From CAADGU01 sp964581605 (GTDB lineage Bacteria; Chloroflexota; Anaerolineae; Promineifilales; Promineifilaceae): 20,973 nt of DNA. Positions 6,833 to 13,840 of the stretch are shown in pieces. The stretch covers positions 1 to 20,973 of the forward strand of contig CAZOPF010000094.1 in NCBI GenBank assembly GCA_964581605.1. Reading direction: 5' to 3'. The position numbers and the translations under genes are program-made. A model generated the notes under the pieces. That model was given only the letters and a program-made list of their open reading frames with translations. It did no database searches and was not told the DNA's origin. How positions within the stretch are numbered: the first letter of the stretch is position 1; every line of letters begins with the position of its first letter.

Positions 6833-8695
6833 ATGATGAAATCAAAACTTTTTATCCTGATAGTTCTACACTTATTGGTCGCAAAACCGGCGCAAGGAGC
6901 AGGAGTGGTGGGCAATGGGTCGCCTGGCAGTTGCACCCAAAACGCATTGGCGACAGCCCTTAATGGCGGCGGATTGGTGACGTTTCATTGCGGTGGGGCG
7001 CATACCATTACCCTCACCAGCCAGCAAACGATCACCGCCGATACCATAATTGACGGTGCGGGCGTGATCACCCTCAGCGGCGGCGGCAGTACCCGCATAT
7101 TCAACATCCAAAATGGGGCGGATGTGACCATTCGCAACCTGACAATTGCCAATGGCTATAGCCATGATGATGGTGGTGGCATTTATGCCGAACGGCTGAG
7201 TACCTTGACTATTGAAAACAGCACCATTACCGGCAATACGGCCGACAATGGCGGCGGGCTGGCTACCAACGGCTGGGGGGCGAATGATGATGGGGTGGTA
7301 GTAACGATTAGCCACAGCACATTTACAAACAATACAGCAACGGCCGCAGCCATTCCCGGCGGTGGCAACGGTGGCGGCGGCCTTTACCTTTCTGGCGGTT
7401 CGGCCGCAACCATAACGGATAGCTTGTTCAGTGGTAACGATTCGCAAAACGGGGGAGCCATTCACCTGCTGCACAGCAACTTGCATACAGTCAACGTGAC
7501 ATTTGATGGCAACACGGCCGTTAATACGGCCGGCGGTGGAGGTGGGGGGGCCATCTACATGGATGGCGCCAAAGGATTGACCGGCCAGCTGGAAATTGAA
7601 TTGAGCCGTTTCACCAATAACAGCACGAACCAGTTGGGCGGGGCGATTTTTAGCTTTCCTGAAGGCACGGAACACACCGTCATTAACCAGAGCACCTTCG
7701 ATAGTAATACCGCCAGCAACAGTGCCCAGGGCGGAGCCATTTATCACCAATCGGCCACAGGGAATGGCCCGCTCACTATCAGCAACAGCACGTTTGTGCA
7801 TAATGTGGCCATTGCTAACCAGGCGGATAACGCGGGAACGGGTGGGGCGTTATGGGTGTGGAATGGGAATGTCTCCATTACCAACAGCACTTTTAGTGGC
7901 AACCAGGCGATCCATTCGCTCAACTTGCCCGGCGACGACTGGCATCGTGGTTTTGGCGGGGCGGCAACCTTTGGCGACAATACCAATACAACCATTGTGA
8001 ACAGCACATTTGCGGGCAACCATGCGGGGTTTGTGGGTGGGGCTATTGCCGGGCCGGCCACTGTGCGGAATTCGATTATTAGCCAGAATACGGGCGGCAA
8101 TGTGTGGCAAATCCAACAAAATTGCACAGACGAGCTGGCTAATGGCGGCCACAACATCCAGTTTCCGCAGCGGGTAACAGGAAATGGGAATGATTATGAA
8201 TGTTTTGCGGGGCAAACGGCCGTGAACCCCCTGCTTGGTTCTTTAGGTAATTATGGCGGCCCCACGGAAACGATTCCCATACTGGCGGGCAGCCCGGCCA
8301 TCAATGCGGCTGCCAACTGCCCCCTTACCGACCAGCGGGGGTTTGCCCGCAATGGGACATGTGATATGGGGGCGTATGAGTATGGCGGCGGCCTGCTGCT
8401 GAACAGCATCAGCCCTTCCATGTCTGGCCTGAATGAGGTGCAATCCTTCATGCTGACAGCGCGGGGAGTGGGGTTTACACCAACGACGGTGGTGCGTTGG
8501 GCGGGGGCTGACCGGGCGACGACCTATGTGAGTGAGTTGCTGGTGACGGCCGTCATCCCTGCCAGTGATGTAGATGAGGTTGGTGTGTTCAACGTGACCG
8601 TCTATGATCCGGCACGCAGCCTGGAATCAGGGCCACAACCTTTTTCTGTTGTGCCCACAATTCACCACACCCATTTACCCACAATCAAAAAGTAG
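6833..8695 (+). CDS. Secreted right-handed beta-helix protein with C-terminal IPT/TIG-like domain
   Basis: 620 residues. Residues ~1-22 are a signal peptide (KLFILIVLHLLVAKPAQG). Residues ~30-480 consist of repeated beta-helix rungs with recurring NSTFxxNxA and GGGGxxxxGG patterns, of the kind seen in pectate-lyase-like and polymorphic-outer-membrane-protein-like repeats. They end in a choice-of-anchor-Q-type segment (LGNYGGPTETIPILAGSPAIN, TDQRGFARNGTCDMGAYEYG). Residues ~520-605 look like an IPT/TIG immunoglobulin-like fold (ISPSMSGLNEVQSFMLTARGVGF). The tail HTHLPTIKK resembles short LP-hydrophobic-K tails I associate with secreted Chloroflexota proteins. No catalytic residues are identifiable; an adhesin or extracellular structural role is likely. 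AAAGGA 6-7 nt before ATG 6833 supports the start. It is divergent from tgt. Confidence 0.85.
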   Translation: MMKSKLFILIVLHLLVAKPAQGAGVVGNGSPGSCTQNALATALNGGGLVTFHCGGAHTITLTSQQTITADTIIDGAGVITLSGGGSTRIFNIQNGADVTIRNLTIANGYSHDDGGGIYAERLSTLTIENSTITGNTADNGGGLATNGWGANDDGVVVTISHSTFTNNTATAAAIPGGGNGGGGLYLSGGSAATITDSLFSGNDSQNGGAIHLLHSNLHTVNVTFDGNTAVNTAGGGGGGAIYMDGAKGLTGQLEIELSRFTNNSTNQLGGAIFSFPEGTEHTVINQSTFDSNTASNSAQGGAIYHQSATGNGPLTISNSTFVHNVAIANQADNAGTGGALWVWNGNVSITNSTFSGNQAIHSLNLPGDDWHRGFGGAATFGDNTNTTIVNSTFAGNHAGFVGGAIAGPATVRNSIISQNTGGNVWQIQQNCTDELANGGHNIQFPQRVTGNGNDYECFAGQTAVNPLLGSLGNYGGPTETIPILAGSPAINAAANCPLTDQRGFARNGTCDMGAYEYGGGLLLNSISPSMSGLNEVQSFMLTARGVGFTPTTVVRWAGADRATTYVSELLVTAVIPASDVDEVGVFNVTVYDPARSLESGPQPFSVVPTIHHTHLPTIKK

Positions 8696-9136
8696 GGGTG
8701 AAACAGGCGGGTGATCCCTCAGTACAGTATGGCACAGGTACATGCCGAGAACCGGCTAAAGCCTCGACTTCGGAGTGGATGCTTGAGCGGGTCTTAATTC
8801 ACGGAACAGATTTGCGCCAGGCTGTACTTAGTGATCGTTTGCAAATAAGTTAGCAATTGGGCAATTGGGTAATTAAATAATTGAAGCGGCTAATTACCAA
8901 ATTACTCAATTACACAATTACTGCACGGGCATGGTTCATAAAGCGGAAGTTGTCCTTTACAAATTATTGTTTGCCCCATCACCAATACCAATCGCCATAT
9001 ACCCTTTCATTTGCCAGTTCCAGGCCGTTCTTCATTAACTGGCTTCATTATGACGAAAAGTGAAGTTTGTAGAAAAAGCGTCGCCAGAATTCGTAGCAGA
9101 TGTCATTGCGCCAGTTGATGTGTGTATCAAGTAAAC
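8696..9136. other. Gene-free spacer
   Basis: This 441-nt stretch holds the second octamer array copy (8832-8928) but no convincing gene. A 60-codon open frame at 8881-9063 begins inside the array, has no ribosome binding site and resembles nothing I recognise. No tRNA or structured RNA was recognised at 8700-8830. The stretch at 8930-9136 is lower in G+C than the genes and could be decayed coding sequence, but no family could be assigned. Confidence 0.6.
8832..8928. repeat. Octamer snapback array (copy 2)
   Basis: Same 23-nt head as at 1988, then 8-nt units from 8855: AATTGGGC, AATTGGGT, AATTAAAT, AATTGAAG, CGGCTAAT, TACCAAAT, TACTCAAT, TACACAAT, TACTGCAC. Compared with copy 1 it has three substitutions and one extra octamer (97 versus 89 nt to the shared ctgcacgg end). 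Unlike copy 1 it does not adjoin a start codon. Confidence 0.88.
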
Positions 9137-9173
9137 AAAAAGAGCTGTCAGGTTTTTGGAACCTGACAGCTCT
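9137..9173 (-). terminator. Rho-independent terminator of the etf operon
   Basis: On the minus strand there is a 14-bp perfect stem (AGAGCTGTCAGGTT / AACCTGACAGCTCT; arms 9160-9173 and 9141-9154, loop 9155-9159) followed by TTTTTG. It lies about 35 nt after the etfA stop. Confidence 0.85.
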
Positions 9174-9214
9174 TACCGATTACCGGTTACTGATAACCGC
9201 TTACCGACTACGAC
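9173..9214. repeat. Degenerate heptamer array spanning the etfA stop codon
   Basis: Six 7-nt units on the plus strand: TTACCGA, TTACCGG, TTACTGA, TAACCGC, TTACCGA, CTACGAC. The middle can fold (GGTTA-ctga-TAACC). The etfA stop (TAG, plus-strand cta at 9208-9210) lies in the last unit. Confidence 0.7.
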
Positions 9215-10185
9215 CCAAGCCGCTTCTTAAACTCCGCCGACAACGCTGGCAGAATCTTAAACAGGTCGCCCACAATGCCGTAGTGTGCCAGTTTGAAGAT
9301 GGGCGCGTCCGCATCTTTGTTGATCGCCACAATCACTTTGGAGGTGCGCATACCGGCCTGGTGTTGAATCGCGCCGCTGATGCCACAGGCGATGTACAAG
9401 TCCGGGCTGACCGTTTTGCCCGTCTGCCCCACCTGATGTTCATAGGGAATCCAGCCCGCATCTACGGCCGCCCGCGAAGCCCCCAACGCCGCCCCCAACG
9501 TCTCCGCCAGTTCCCGCACCGGGGCGAACCCTTCCGGGCCACCCACCCCGCGCCCACCAGAGACGATGATGCTGGCGTCCGTCAGGCTGACGCCGCCCTC
9601 TTTTCCGGCAAACCCGACCACTTTGGTGGGGATGCTCTCTTCGCTGACGACGGCGCTGACCCATTCGGCCGTACCGCTTTTGCCCACTGGCTCTGCTTTG
9701 GGGAAAGCGCGGCTGCGCAGGGTGATGATTTGCACCCCTTCCTTCACGTGTACGTCGGCCAGCAGCTTGCCCGCGTAGACAGGGCGGGTTACTTTGACTA
9801 TACCATCCGCCACTTTCAGGTTAATGCCATCAGCCACAATCCCGGCGTCCAGGTCTGCGGCAACCCAGGCCGCCAGGTCACGGCCGTAGGTGCTGCCACC
9901 CACCACAAATACCGACGGTTTCCGCTCACCCACCAGTTTTACCGCCAACGGCCCGGCCGCTTCCACCCGGAATTGGGCTAAGGTGGCGTCATCCGCGCCG
10001 ACCACCGCATCCACACCCAGATTAAAAGCGGCGTCGGCTACACCGGAAACGCCCTGCCCGAATACGAGTCCGGTGAGCGGCTGGCCTAAGCCATCGGCCA
10101 CTTGCCGCGCCGCGCCAATTGCTTCCTGGGCCACGGCCGGAATTTCTCCCTGTTTGTTTTCTACAAATACCCATACGCCGCTCAT
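9208..10185 (-). CDS. etfA: Electron transfer flavoprotein alpha subunit
   Basis: 325 residues, normal EtfA/FixB length. The C-terminal FAD-binding domain is clear: GGRGVGGPEGF, GASRAAVDAGWIPYEHQVGQTG, LYIACGISGAIQHQAG and INKDADAPIF. The N-terminal alpha/beta domain starts at VWVFVENKQGEIP. With EtfB it carries electrons from acyl-CoA or other dehydrogenases to an ETF:quinone oxidoreductase or similar acceptor. Its ATG overlaps the etfB stop (ATGA). No dehydrogenase or FixCX partner is in the window, so the electron donor is unknown. Confidence 0.96.
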   Translation of the reverse strand: MSGVWVFVENKQGEIPAVAQEAIGAARQVADGLGQPLTGLVFGQGVSGVADAAFNLGVDAVVGADDATLAQFRVEAAGPLAVKLVGERKPSVFVVGGSTYGRDLAAWVAADLDAGIVADGINLKVADGIVKVTRPVYAGKLLADVHVKEGVQIITLRSRAFPKAEPVGKSGTAEWVSAVVSEESIPTKVVGFAGKEGGVSLTDASIIVSGGRGVGGPEGFAPVRELAETLGAALGASRAAVDAGWIPYEHQVGQTGKTVSPDLYIACGISGAIQHQAGMRTSKVIVAINKDADAPIFKLAHYGIVGDLFKILPALSAEFKKRLGS

Positions 10186-10982
10186 ATCACCTTCTCCTCA
10201 AACAGTTTGTCGGCCAGGATACGCGCCTGTTCTTCGACGGTATCGGCCATAATCATTTGCACGCTGCCCACCCGCGGCGGGATGGTGTAAATGCTGGCCC
10301 AATCTACTTTGCTGGCCGCCGTGCCGGCGCCGCCAGCAACAGCCAGGTCACCCGCGCCCCAGGTGGGGATTTCGGCCCGGCTGGCTTTGCGAATGCCCAT
10401 GAGCGAGGGATAACGCGGCTCGTTGATCTCCTTGACCACGCTGATGACGACGGGCAATGCGGCCGTGACCGTTTCTTTGCCATCGTCCAGCAGCCGCTCC
10501 ACCGTGATTTTGCCGCCGCCTACTTCTTTGATGGCGGAGACGTAGGTGAGCGGCGTCCAGCCCAGTTTACGGGCCACCTGCATGGGGGTCAGGCCGGTGT
10601 CGCCGTCAATGGCCTGCTTGCCAAAAACGGCCACACCCACCCCGCCCACCTTGCTGATGGCCGCCGCCAGGATGCGGGCGGTGCCGGTGGTATCGCTGCC
10701 GCTGAAGGCGGCGTCGGAGACCAGGATGGCTTCGGTGCAGCCCATGGCCAGGCTGGTCTTGAGCGCTTCCTGGCTTTCTTCTGACCCGGCCGTGAGAACG
10801 ATGACGTCTGTCGCTCCGTGATTTTCCTTGAGGCGAATACCTTCTTCTACGGCATACTCGTCCCAGGGGTTGAGGACGTTGGGTTTGCCGCCCGGATCAT
10901 CCCATTTCACATGGCCGCCCGCGTCTACGGTGAGTACGGCCGTGGTGCTGGGCGTTTGTTTGATGCAAACTACTACTTTCAT
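10182..10982 (-). CDS. etfB: Electron transfer flavoprotein beta subunit
   Basis: 266 residues beginning MKVVVCIKQTPSTTAVL, the standard EtfB start. The AMP/adenine-binding loop region reads VFGKQAIDGDTGLTPMQVARKLGWTPLTYV, and the ETF-beta signature follows as VERLLDDGKETVTAALPVV with NEPRYPSLMGIRKASR. ATG 10982 is chosen over the 54-nt longer frame because GGAGG (10990-10994) sits 7 nt upstream. It is translationally coupled to etfA. The gap to the upstream zinc-ribbon gene is filled by an octamer array. Confidence 0.96.
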   Translation of the reverse strand: MKVVVCIKQTPSTTAVLTVDAGGHVKWDDPGGKPNVLNPWDEYAVEEGIRLKENHGATDVIVLTAGSEESQEALKTSLAMGCTEAILVSDAAFSGSDTTGTARILAAAISKVGGVGVAVFGKQAIDGDTGLTPMQVARKLGWTPLTYVSAIKEVGGGKITVERLLDDGKETVTAALPVVISVVKEINEPRYPSLMGIRKASRAEIPTWGAGDLAVAGGAGTAASKVDWASIYTIPPRVGSVQMIMADTVEEQARILADKLFEEKVI

Positions 10983-11000
10983 ATATGTTCCTCCAGATAT

Positions 11001-11037
11001 GAGGAGATCAGGAGATTGGTAATCTCTCAATCTCAAA
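11001..11037. repeat. Octamer snapback array between the zinc-ribbon gene and etfB
   Basis: Plus-strand units are GAGGAGAT, CAGGAGAT, then complementary words TCTCAATC and TCAAATTT around a TGGTAATC centre. On the coding (minus) strand the TGA of the zinc-ribbon gene (11033-11035) lies inside the first unit. The etfB ribosome binding site follows the array. Confidence 0.75.
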
Positions 11038-11545
11038 TTTCCATTAAGAACGATTCGTTCAATGTCACAAATCGCTGCGCAAATTCTTCATTTTCAAAGG
11101 CAAAGGTGGTGGCCCGCCAGGAGAAGTTTTCGATGCGGGCGGATTGCAGGATGGCTTTTTTCTCCGGCAGGTAAACCTGGCGTATCTGGCGGCGGAAGAT
11201 GGCGAAGATGACGGCCGTGACCACCCCACCCATCACAACACCGGCGAAAAGGCGCACGGCCGTCGCCAATTCTGGTGGCAAGATGATAAAAACGGCAAAC
11301 AACGTCACCATAAAGGCCGCGCCGCTCACCAGGTATTTCAATTGGTTCAGCCGCTCCTCTTCCATCGAGCGGCGGCGCAGTTGGGCGGCACAGTCGGCGC
11401 AGATGGGCACGTCAATCAGCCGCGTGATCCGGCTCAGGCGTTTGCGAATGGTCATGGCATGGGGCGCGGGCTGCCCACAATGCACACAAATGCCGGGGAA
11501 TTGCACGATTTCTTTGGGGCGGACTTTAACTTTGACTTGGGCCAT
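11033..11545 (-). CDS. Hypothetical zinc-ribbon, two-helix membrane protein
   Basis: 170 residues, family not recognised. The N-terminal segment has two CxxC knuckles (C20-VH-C23 and C49-AD-C52), a probable zinc ribbon of the ICVHCGQPA type. Two membrane segments follow at roughly 70-90 (YLVSGAAFMVTLFAVFIIL) and 95-115 (LFAGVVMGGVVTAVIFAIF). A soluble tail of ~50 residues (FSWRATTFAFENEEFAQRF) resembles domains in other zinc-ribbon membrane proteins of unknown function. It is co-directional with etfBA 50 nt upstream, but the Etf pair has its own strong ribosome binding site, so functional linkage is uncertain. No Shine-Dalgarno sequence precedes ATG 11545. Confidence 0.75.
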   Translation of the reverse strand: MAQVKVKVRPKEIVQFPGICVHCGQPAPHAMTIRKRLSRITRLIDVPICADCAAQLRRRSMEEERLNQLKYLVSGAAFMVTLFAVFIILPPELATAVRLFAGVVMGGVVTAVIFAIFRRQIRQVYLPEKKAILQSARIENFSWRATTFAFENEEFAQRFVTLNESFLMEI

Positions 11546-11582
11546 GATTGGTGTTTAAGTGATTATGTGGTCAGGTGTTCAG

Positions 11583-11652
11583 GTAGGGGCGAGGCAGTTG
11601 GGGTTGAGCCTGTCCTGTTAGACCAGTTGTTTCCCAACTGCCTCGCCCTTAC
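11583..11652. repeat. Long inverted repeat, 20-bp arms and 30-nt loop
   Basis: Arm 11583-11602 (GTAGGGGCGAGGCAGTTGGG) pairs with 11633-11652; the only imperfection is one G-T wobble. It lies 38 nt upstream of the zinc-ribbon gene start. It could be a small non-autonomous repeat element or a structured 5' region; no target-site duplication is evident. Confidence 0.8.
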
Positions 11653-11679
11653 GATTGTACAAGTGGGCAAACACAAAAA

Positions 11680-11695
11680 CTGAGTGCATACTCAG
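11680..11695. promoter_or_regulatory. Short dyad CTGAGT-gcat-ACTCAG
   Basis: Perfect 6-bp arms with a 4-nt centre, in a gene-free spacer. It has the size of a dimeric repressor operator, but no adjacent promoter is obvious. Confidence 0.25.
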
Positions 11696-11753
11696 ATTGT
11701 GCAAATTATAACGATTACAGAGAAGGCAGGCAATACGACGCAGTGCGTTATAA

Positions 11754-11791
11754 ATTGGAGATTAAGAGATTGGAGATTAGGAGATTGAAGA
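11754..11791 (+). repeat. Tandem gagatt array
   Basis: Four gagatt cores spaced 8, 7 and 8 nt (ttggagattaagagattgg...). This is the same word class as the 11001-11037 array, here without a clear complementary arm. Confidence 0.7.
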
Positions 11792-11797
11792 TGCGGT

Positions 11798-11827
11798 GGG
11801 GGGCGGTCACGGCCGTGACCCCCCCCC
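11798..11827. repeat. Palindrome centred on ACGGCCGT with G/C tracts
   Basis: The perfect 16-bp palindrome GGTCACGGCCGTGACC (11805-11820) is extended by G6 on the left and C on the right after one mismatch. A related stretch, GGGGGGTGGTCACGGCCGTG, occurs near the start of the gene at 12602. Confidence 0.75.
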
Positions 11828-11904
11828 CCAAAGGCACAAACAAAAAAAGGGGGTGTAAGAAAATAAACATACCACGCCAAAAATTACAACAAGCGTATTT
11901 TATT

Positions 11905-11914
11905 NNNNNNNNNN
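11905..11914. other. Assembly gap (10 N)
   Basis: Ten consecutive Ns. The flanks are A/C-rich on the left and T/G-rich on the right and look like inverted relatives of each other, which may explain the assembly break. The true gap length is unknown. Confidence 0.98.
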
Positions 11915-11987
11915 TACGCGTTTGTATTTTTGGTTTTTGTTGTTGGGGTGGGGGGGGTTCTGGGCCGTGCCCGCCCCCCCATAAGGC

Positions 11988-12284
11988 TCAAGCAAACTCT
12001 GGGGATGAAAGAATATCAGCTTCCCAGGCAATCTCTTCCACGATGCGTATTTGCTTTTGCATCCTGATGAAGACACGGGGACTGCCCGTTGGATATGGCG
12101 ATTTATCTACCAATTCAAGGCTGGCTCGATTAAACAACGGATCATCTGCATCTAAAAAAATCAAGATGGCCTGATCGGGGATGCTGTCTAAAATGTCTGG
12201 ATGCTCAAAAAGATATTGATTAAACTGTTCGCTTAATTCAAACAGTTTTTCGGAAATTTCTGACTCAGTTAATTGTTTTTCCAT
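11988..12284 (-). CDS. DUF5647-family protein
   Basis: 98 residues, acidic and soluble. The central LSEQFNQYLFEHPDILDSIPDQAILIFLDADDP is typical of the small DUF5647 family as I recall it. It overlaps the upstream DUF7718-like gene by 16 nt in another frame, so the two are co-translated. Biochemical function unknown. Such compact overlapping pairs invite a toxin-antitoxin or regulatory interpretation, but no toxin fold or DNA-binding motif is visible here. Confidence 0.75.
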   Translation of the reverse strand: MEKQLTESEISEKLFELSEQFNQYLFEHPDILDSIPDQAILIFLDADDPLFNRASLELVDKSPYPTGSPRVFIRMQKQIRIVEEIAWEADILSSPEFA

Positions 12285-12586
12285 TGCAAGTACCTGTTGA
12301 TGTAGAACTGATAGTTGAGACGCAAATCCCGAATGGCAAAATTGAAGGCATCTTCGTAATTGGCAAAAGCCATGGGCGGTGTTTTTATTTGTGACCCATC
12401 TGGTTTCAGATCATCCCGATGAACAAATTGATGGGCCGTGTCATAACGAGTAATGGGCGTCCAATTATCTTCAAGGTAGGCTTCTAATTGAACCACAAAA
12501 CGCAATATCCGTCCCTGCCCTTTGGTGTATGTAATGCGCAAAGAAGCATCTTGCGGTAATGGTATGAAAAAAGTCCGCTGCTCCAT
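12269..12586 (-). CDS. DUF7718-like protein
   Basis: 105 residues from ATG 12586 (MEQRTFFIPLPQDASL). The core ILRFVVQLEAYLEDNWTPITRYDTAHQFVHRDDLKPDG matches what I recall of a small uncharacterised family (DUF7718) found beside DUF5647. The frame extends 7 codons upstream to a TTG, but ATG 12586 is preferred: a TTGACA-N18-TAGCAT promoter ends 7 nt before it. Function unknown; probably acts with the overlapping downstream gene. Confidence 0.72.
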   Translation of the reverse strand: MEQRTFFIPLPQDASLRITYTKGQGRILRFVVQLEAYLEDNWTPITRYDTAHQFVHRDDLKPDGSQIKTPPMAFANYEDAFNFAIRDLRLNYQFYINRYLQWKNN

Positions 12587-12593
12587 TGCTGAG

Positions 12594-12623
12594 ATGCTAT
12601 CATGCAAAATAACCTGTTGTCAA
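12594..12623 (-). promoter_or_regulatory. Candidate leaderless promoter of the DUF7718-DUF5647 pair
   Basis: On the minus strand a perfect TTGACA (12618-12623), an 18-nt spacer and TAGCAT (12594-12599) are followed after 7 nt by ATG 12586. The -35 lies inside the first codons of the divergent CDP-alcohol phosphatidyltransferase gene, so the two units may interfere with each other. Confidence 0.55.
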
Positions 12624-13780
12624 CGAAACGATTGAGACGAAGATGGGGGGTGGTCACGGCCGTGTACCTGAGTACCATCCTCTTATTTTACATGCTGTGG
12701 CGGGGGGTGTGGCCGTGCTGTGCGGAACGATGGTTGGGGATCACGGCCGTGACCGCCATTTACTGCCTCTGGGTGGTGTGGCGACATTTGCCGGAAAATC
12801 ATCGCCCTGACGAAACGGCCGTGTTACCTCGTTTTGGTTGGGGCAACCGGCTGACGCTGCTGCGCGGGCTGATGATCAGCCTGGTGGCCGGCTTTTTACT
12901 CTCGGCCTGGCCCGCAGGCTGGCAGGGCTGGCTGCCCGCCCTGCTCTACACCATCGCCGACGTGGCCGACTACCTGGATGGCTACGCCGCCCGCATCACC
13001 AACCATGCCACCCGCCTCGGCGAACGGCTGGACATGGAGTTTGATGGGTTGGGGCTGGTCATCGTGACACTGCTGGCGGTGTGGTATGGGCAGTTGCCAG
13101 CCTGGTATTTGCCCATTGGGCTGGCGCGGTACTTCTTTGTGTTTGGCCTGTGGCTGCGGCAAAGGCGGAGCCTGCCGCTATACGCCTTGCCGCCTAGCAA
13201 GCATCGGCGCATCTTTGCCGGGTTTCAGATGGCGTTTATGAGCGTGGTGTTGTGGCCGATAGTGCCCGCTACCGGGGCGGCCATTGCCGGGACGTTGTTT
13301 GCGCTGGCCACGTCGGCCAGCTTTTTGCGGGATTGGCTGGTGACGATTGGCTGGCTTGATCTGGATACGGCCGTGTACCAACAATGGCGGCGGCGGGTGT
13401 ATCGGGTGACGGCCGTTTACCTGCCGCCCATTTTCCGCCTCGTGTTGTTCATCTCGCTCTGGCAGGTTTACATAAATTACGATACGGGTGAATGGGTGGC
13501 GCTGTTCACCTCCTGGCGGCTGCCTTTGCCCGATGTGTGGGCGCAGTTTTGGGGCGTGGTGGGGGTGGTTACGGCCGTGCTGGTCATCCTGGGTATTATG
13601 GGGCGGCTGATGACGCTACTGTTGCTGTTTCCGTTGGGGTTCACCATGCTGGCACAGGGGGAAGATAACGGGATTGCCCTGGCCGTAACCTGCACCATCC
13701 TCATTTTGTTATTGGGGACTGGCACATTCTCTCTCTGGCGGCCGGAAGAGCGTTTCATGGTGCGGCGGGCCGGAGAATGA
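12602..13780 (+). CDS. CDP-alcohol phosphatidyltransferase family membrane protein with extra C-terminal helices
   Basis: 392 residues. The family motif DxxDGxxARx8Gx3Dx3D is perfect: D123, D126-G127, A130-R131, G140, D144, D148. These Asp residues bind Mg2+ and the CDP-linked donor while an alcohol acceptor displaces CMP. Most family members are ~200 residues. This one has N-terminal hydrophobic segments (~17-60) and about 190 extra C-terminal residues with several helices (e.g. VLVILGIMGRLMTLLLLFPLGF), vaguely DoxX-like. The product could be a phospholipid or phospho-polyol. ATG 12602 has no ribosome binding site, and the first codons overlap the divergent promoter. ATG 12692 (M31) is an alternative, but it would cut into the first helix. 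It is followed by a convergent MerR gene. Confidence 0.85.
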   Translation: MQNNLLSTKRLRRRWGVVTAVYLSTILLFYMLWRGVWPCCAERWLGITAVTAIYCLWVVWRHLPENHRPDETAVLPRFGWGNRLTLLRGLMISLVAGFLLSAWPAGWQGWLPALLYTIADVADYLDGYAARITNHATRLGERLDMEFDGLGLVIVTLLAVWYGQLPAWYLPIGLARYFFVFGLWLRQRRSLPLYALPPSKHRRIFAGFQMAFMSVVLWPIVPATGAAIAGTLFALATSASFLRDWLVTIGWLDLDTAVYQQWRRRVYRVTAVYLPPIFRLVLFISLWQVYINYDTGEWVALFTSWRLPLPDVWAQFWGVVGVVTAVLVILGIMGRLMTLLLLFPLGFTMLAQGEDNGIALAVTCTILILLLGTGTFSLWRPEERFMVRRAGE

Positions 13781-13840
13781 ATGGTGCGATGGGTGGGCGG
13801 CCGGGCGGCCGCTCACCCATCGCGGATTACCAATAACCGT

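Larger units (their letters stand above)
11546..11987. other. Repeat-rich spacer with scaffold gap, no gene
   Basis: This stretch holds a 20-bp inverted repeat (11583-11652), a 16-nt dyad (11680-11695), a gagatt tandem array (11754-11791), a G/C-tract palindrome (11798-11827) and the N gap. Open frames here, including one running through the Ns, are low-complexity and not credible genes. Confidence 0.75.

Noticed and set aside
6706..6936. Longer N-terminus for tgt (to 6936)
   Set aside because: The added residues have no homology to Tgt, and the extension overlaps the promoter region and the start of the divergent gene.
6872..7801. Minus-strand open frame of 309 codons
   Set aside because: Antisense to the beta-helix protein; it arises from the repetitive composition of that gene.
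8881..9063. Small 60-codon open frame after the second octamer array
   Set aside because: It starts within the repeat, has no ribosome binding site and no recognisable family.
9137..9173. Transposon terminal inverted repeat
   Set aside because: The arms are separated by only 5 nt and followed by a T-run in the direction of etfA transcription, so a terminator explains it.
9100..9981. Plus-strand open frame of 293 codons
   Set aside because: It lies mostly antisense to etfA, whose family motifs are clear; its translation is low-complexity, Arg/Gly/His-rich and without family features.
11743..12174. Open frame running through the N gap
   Set aside because: It begins in a tandem repeat, crosses the Ns and is antisense to the DUF5647 gene.
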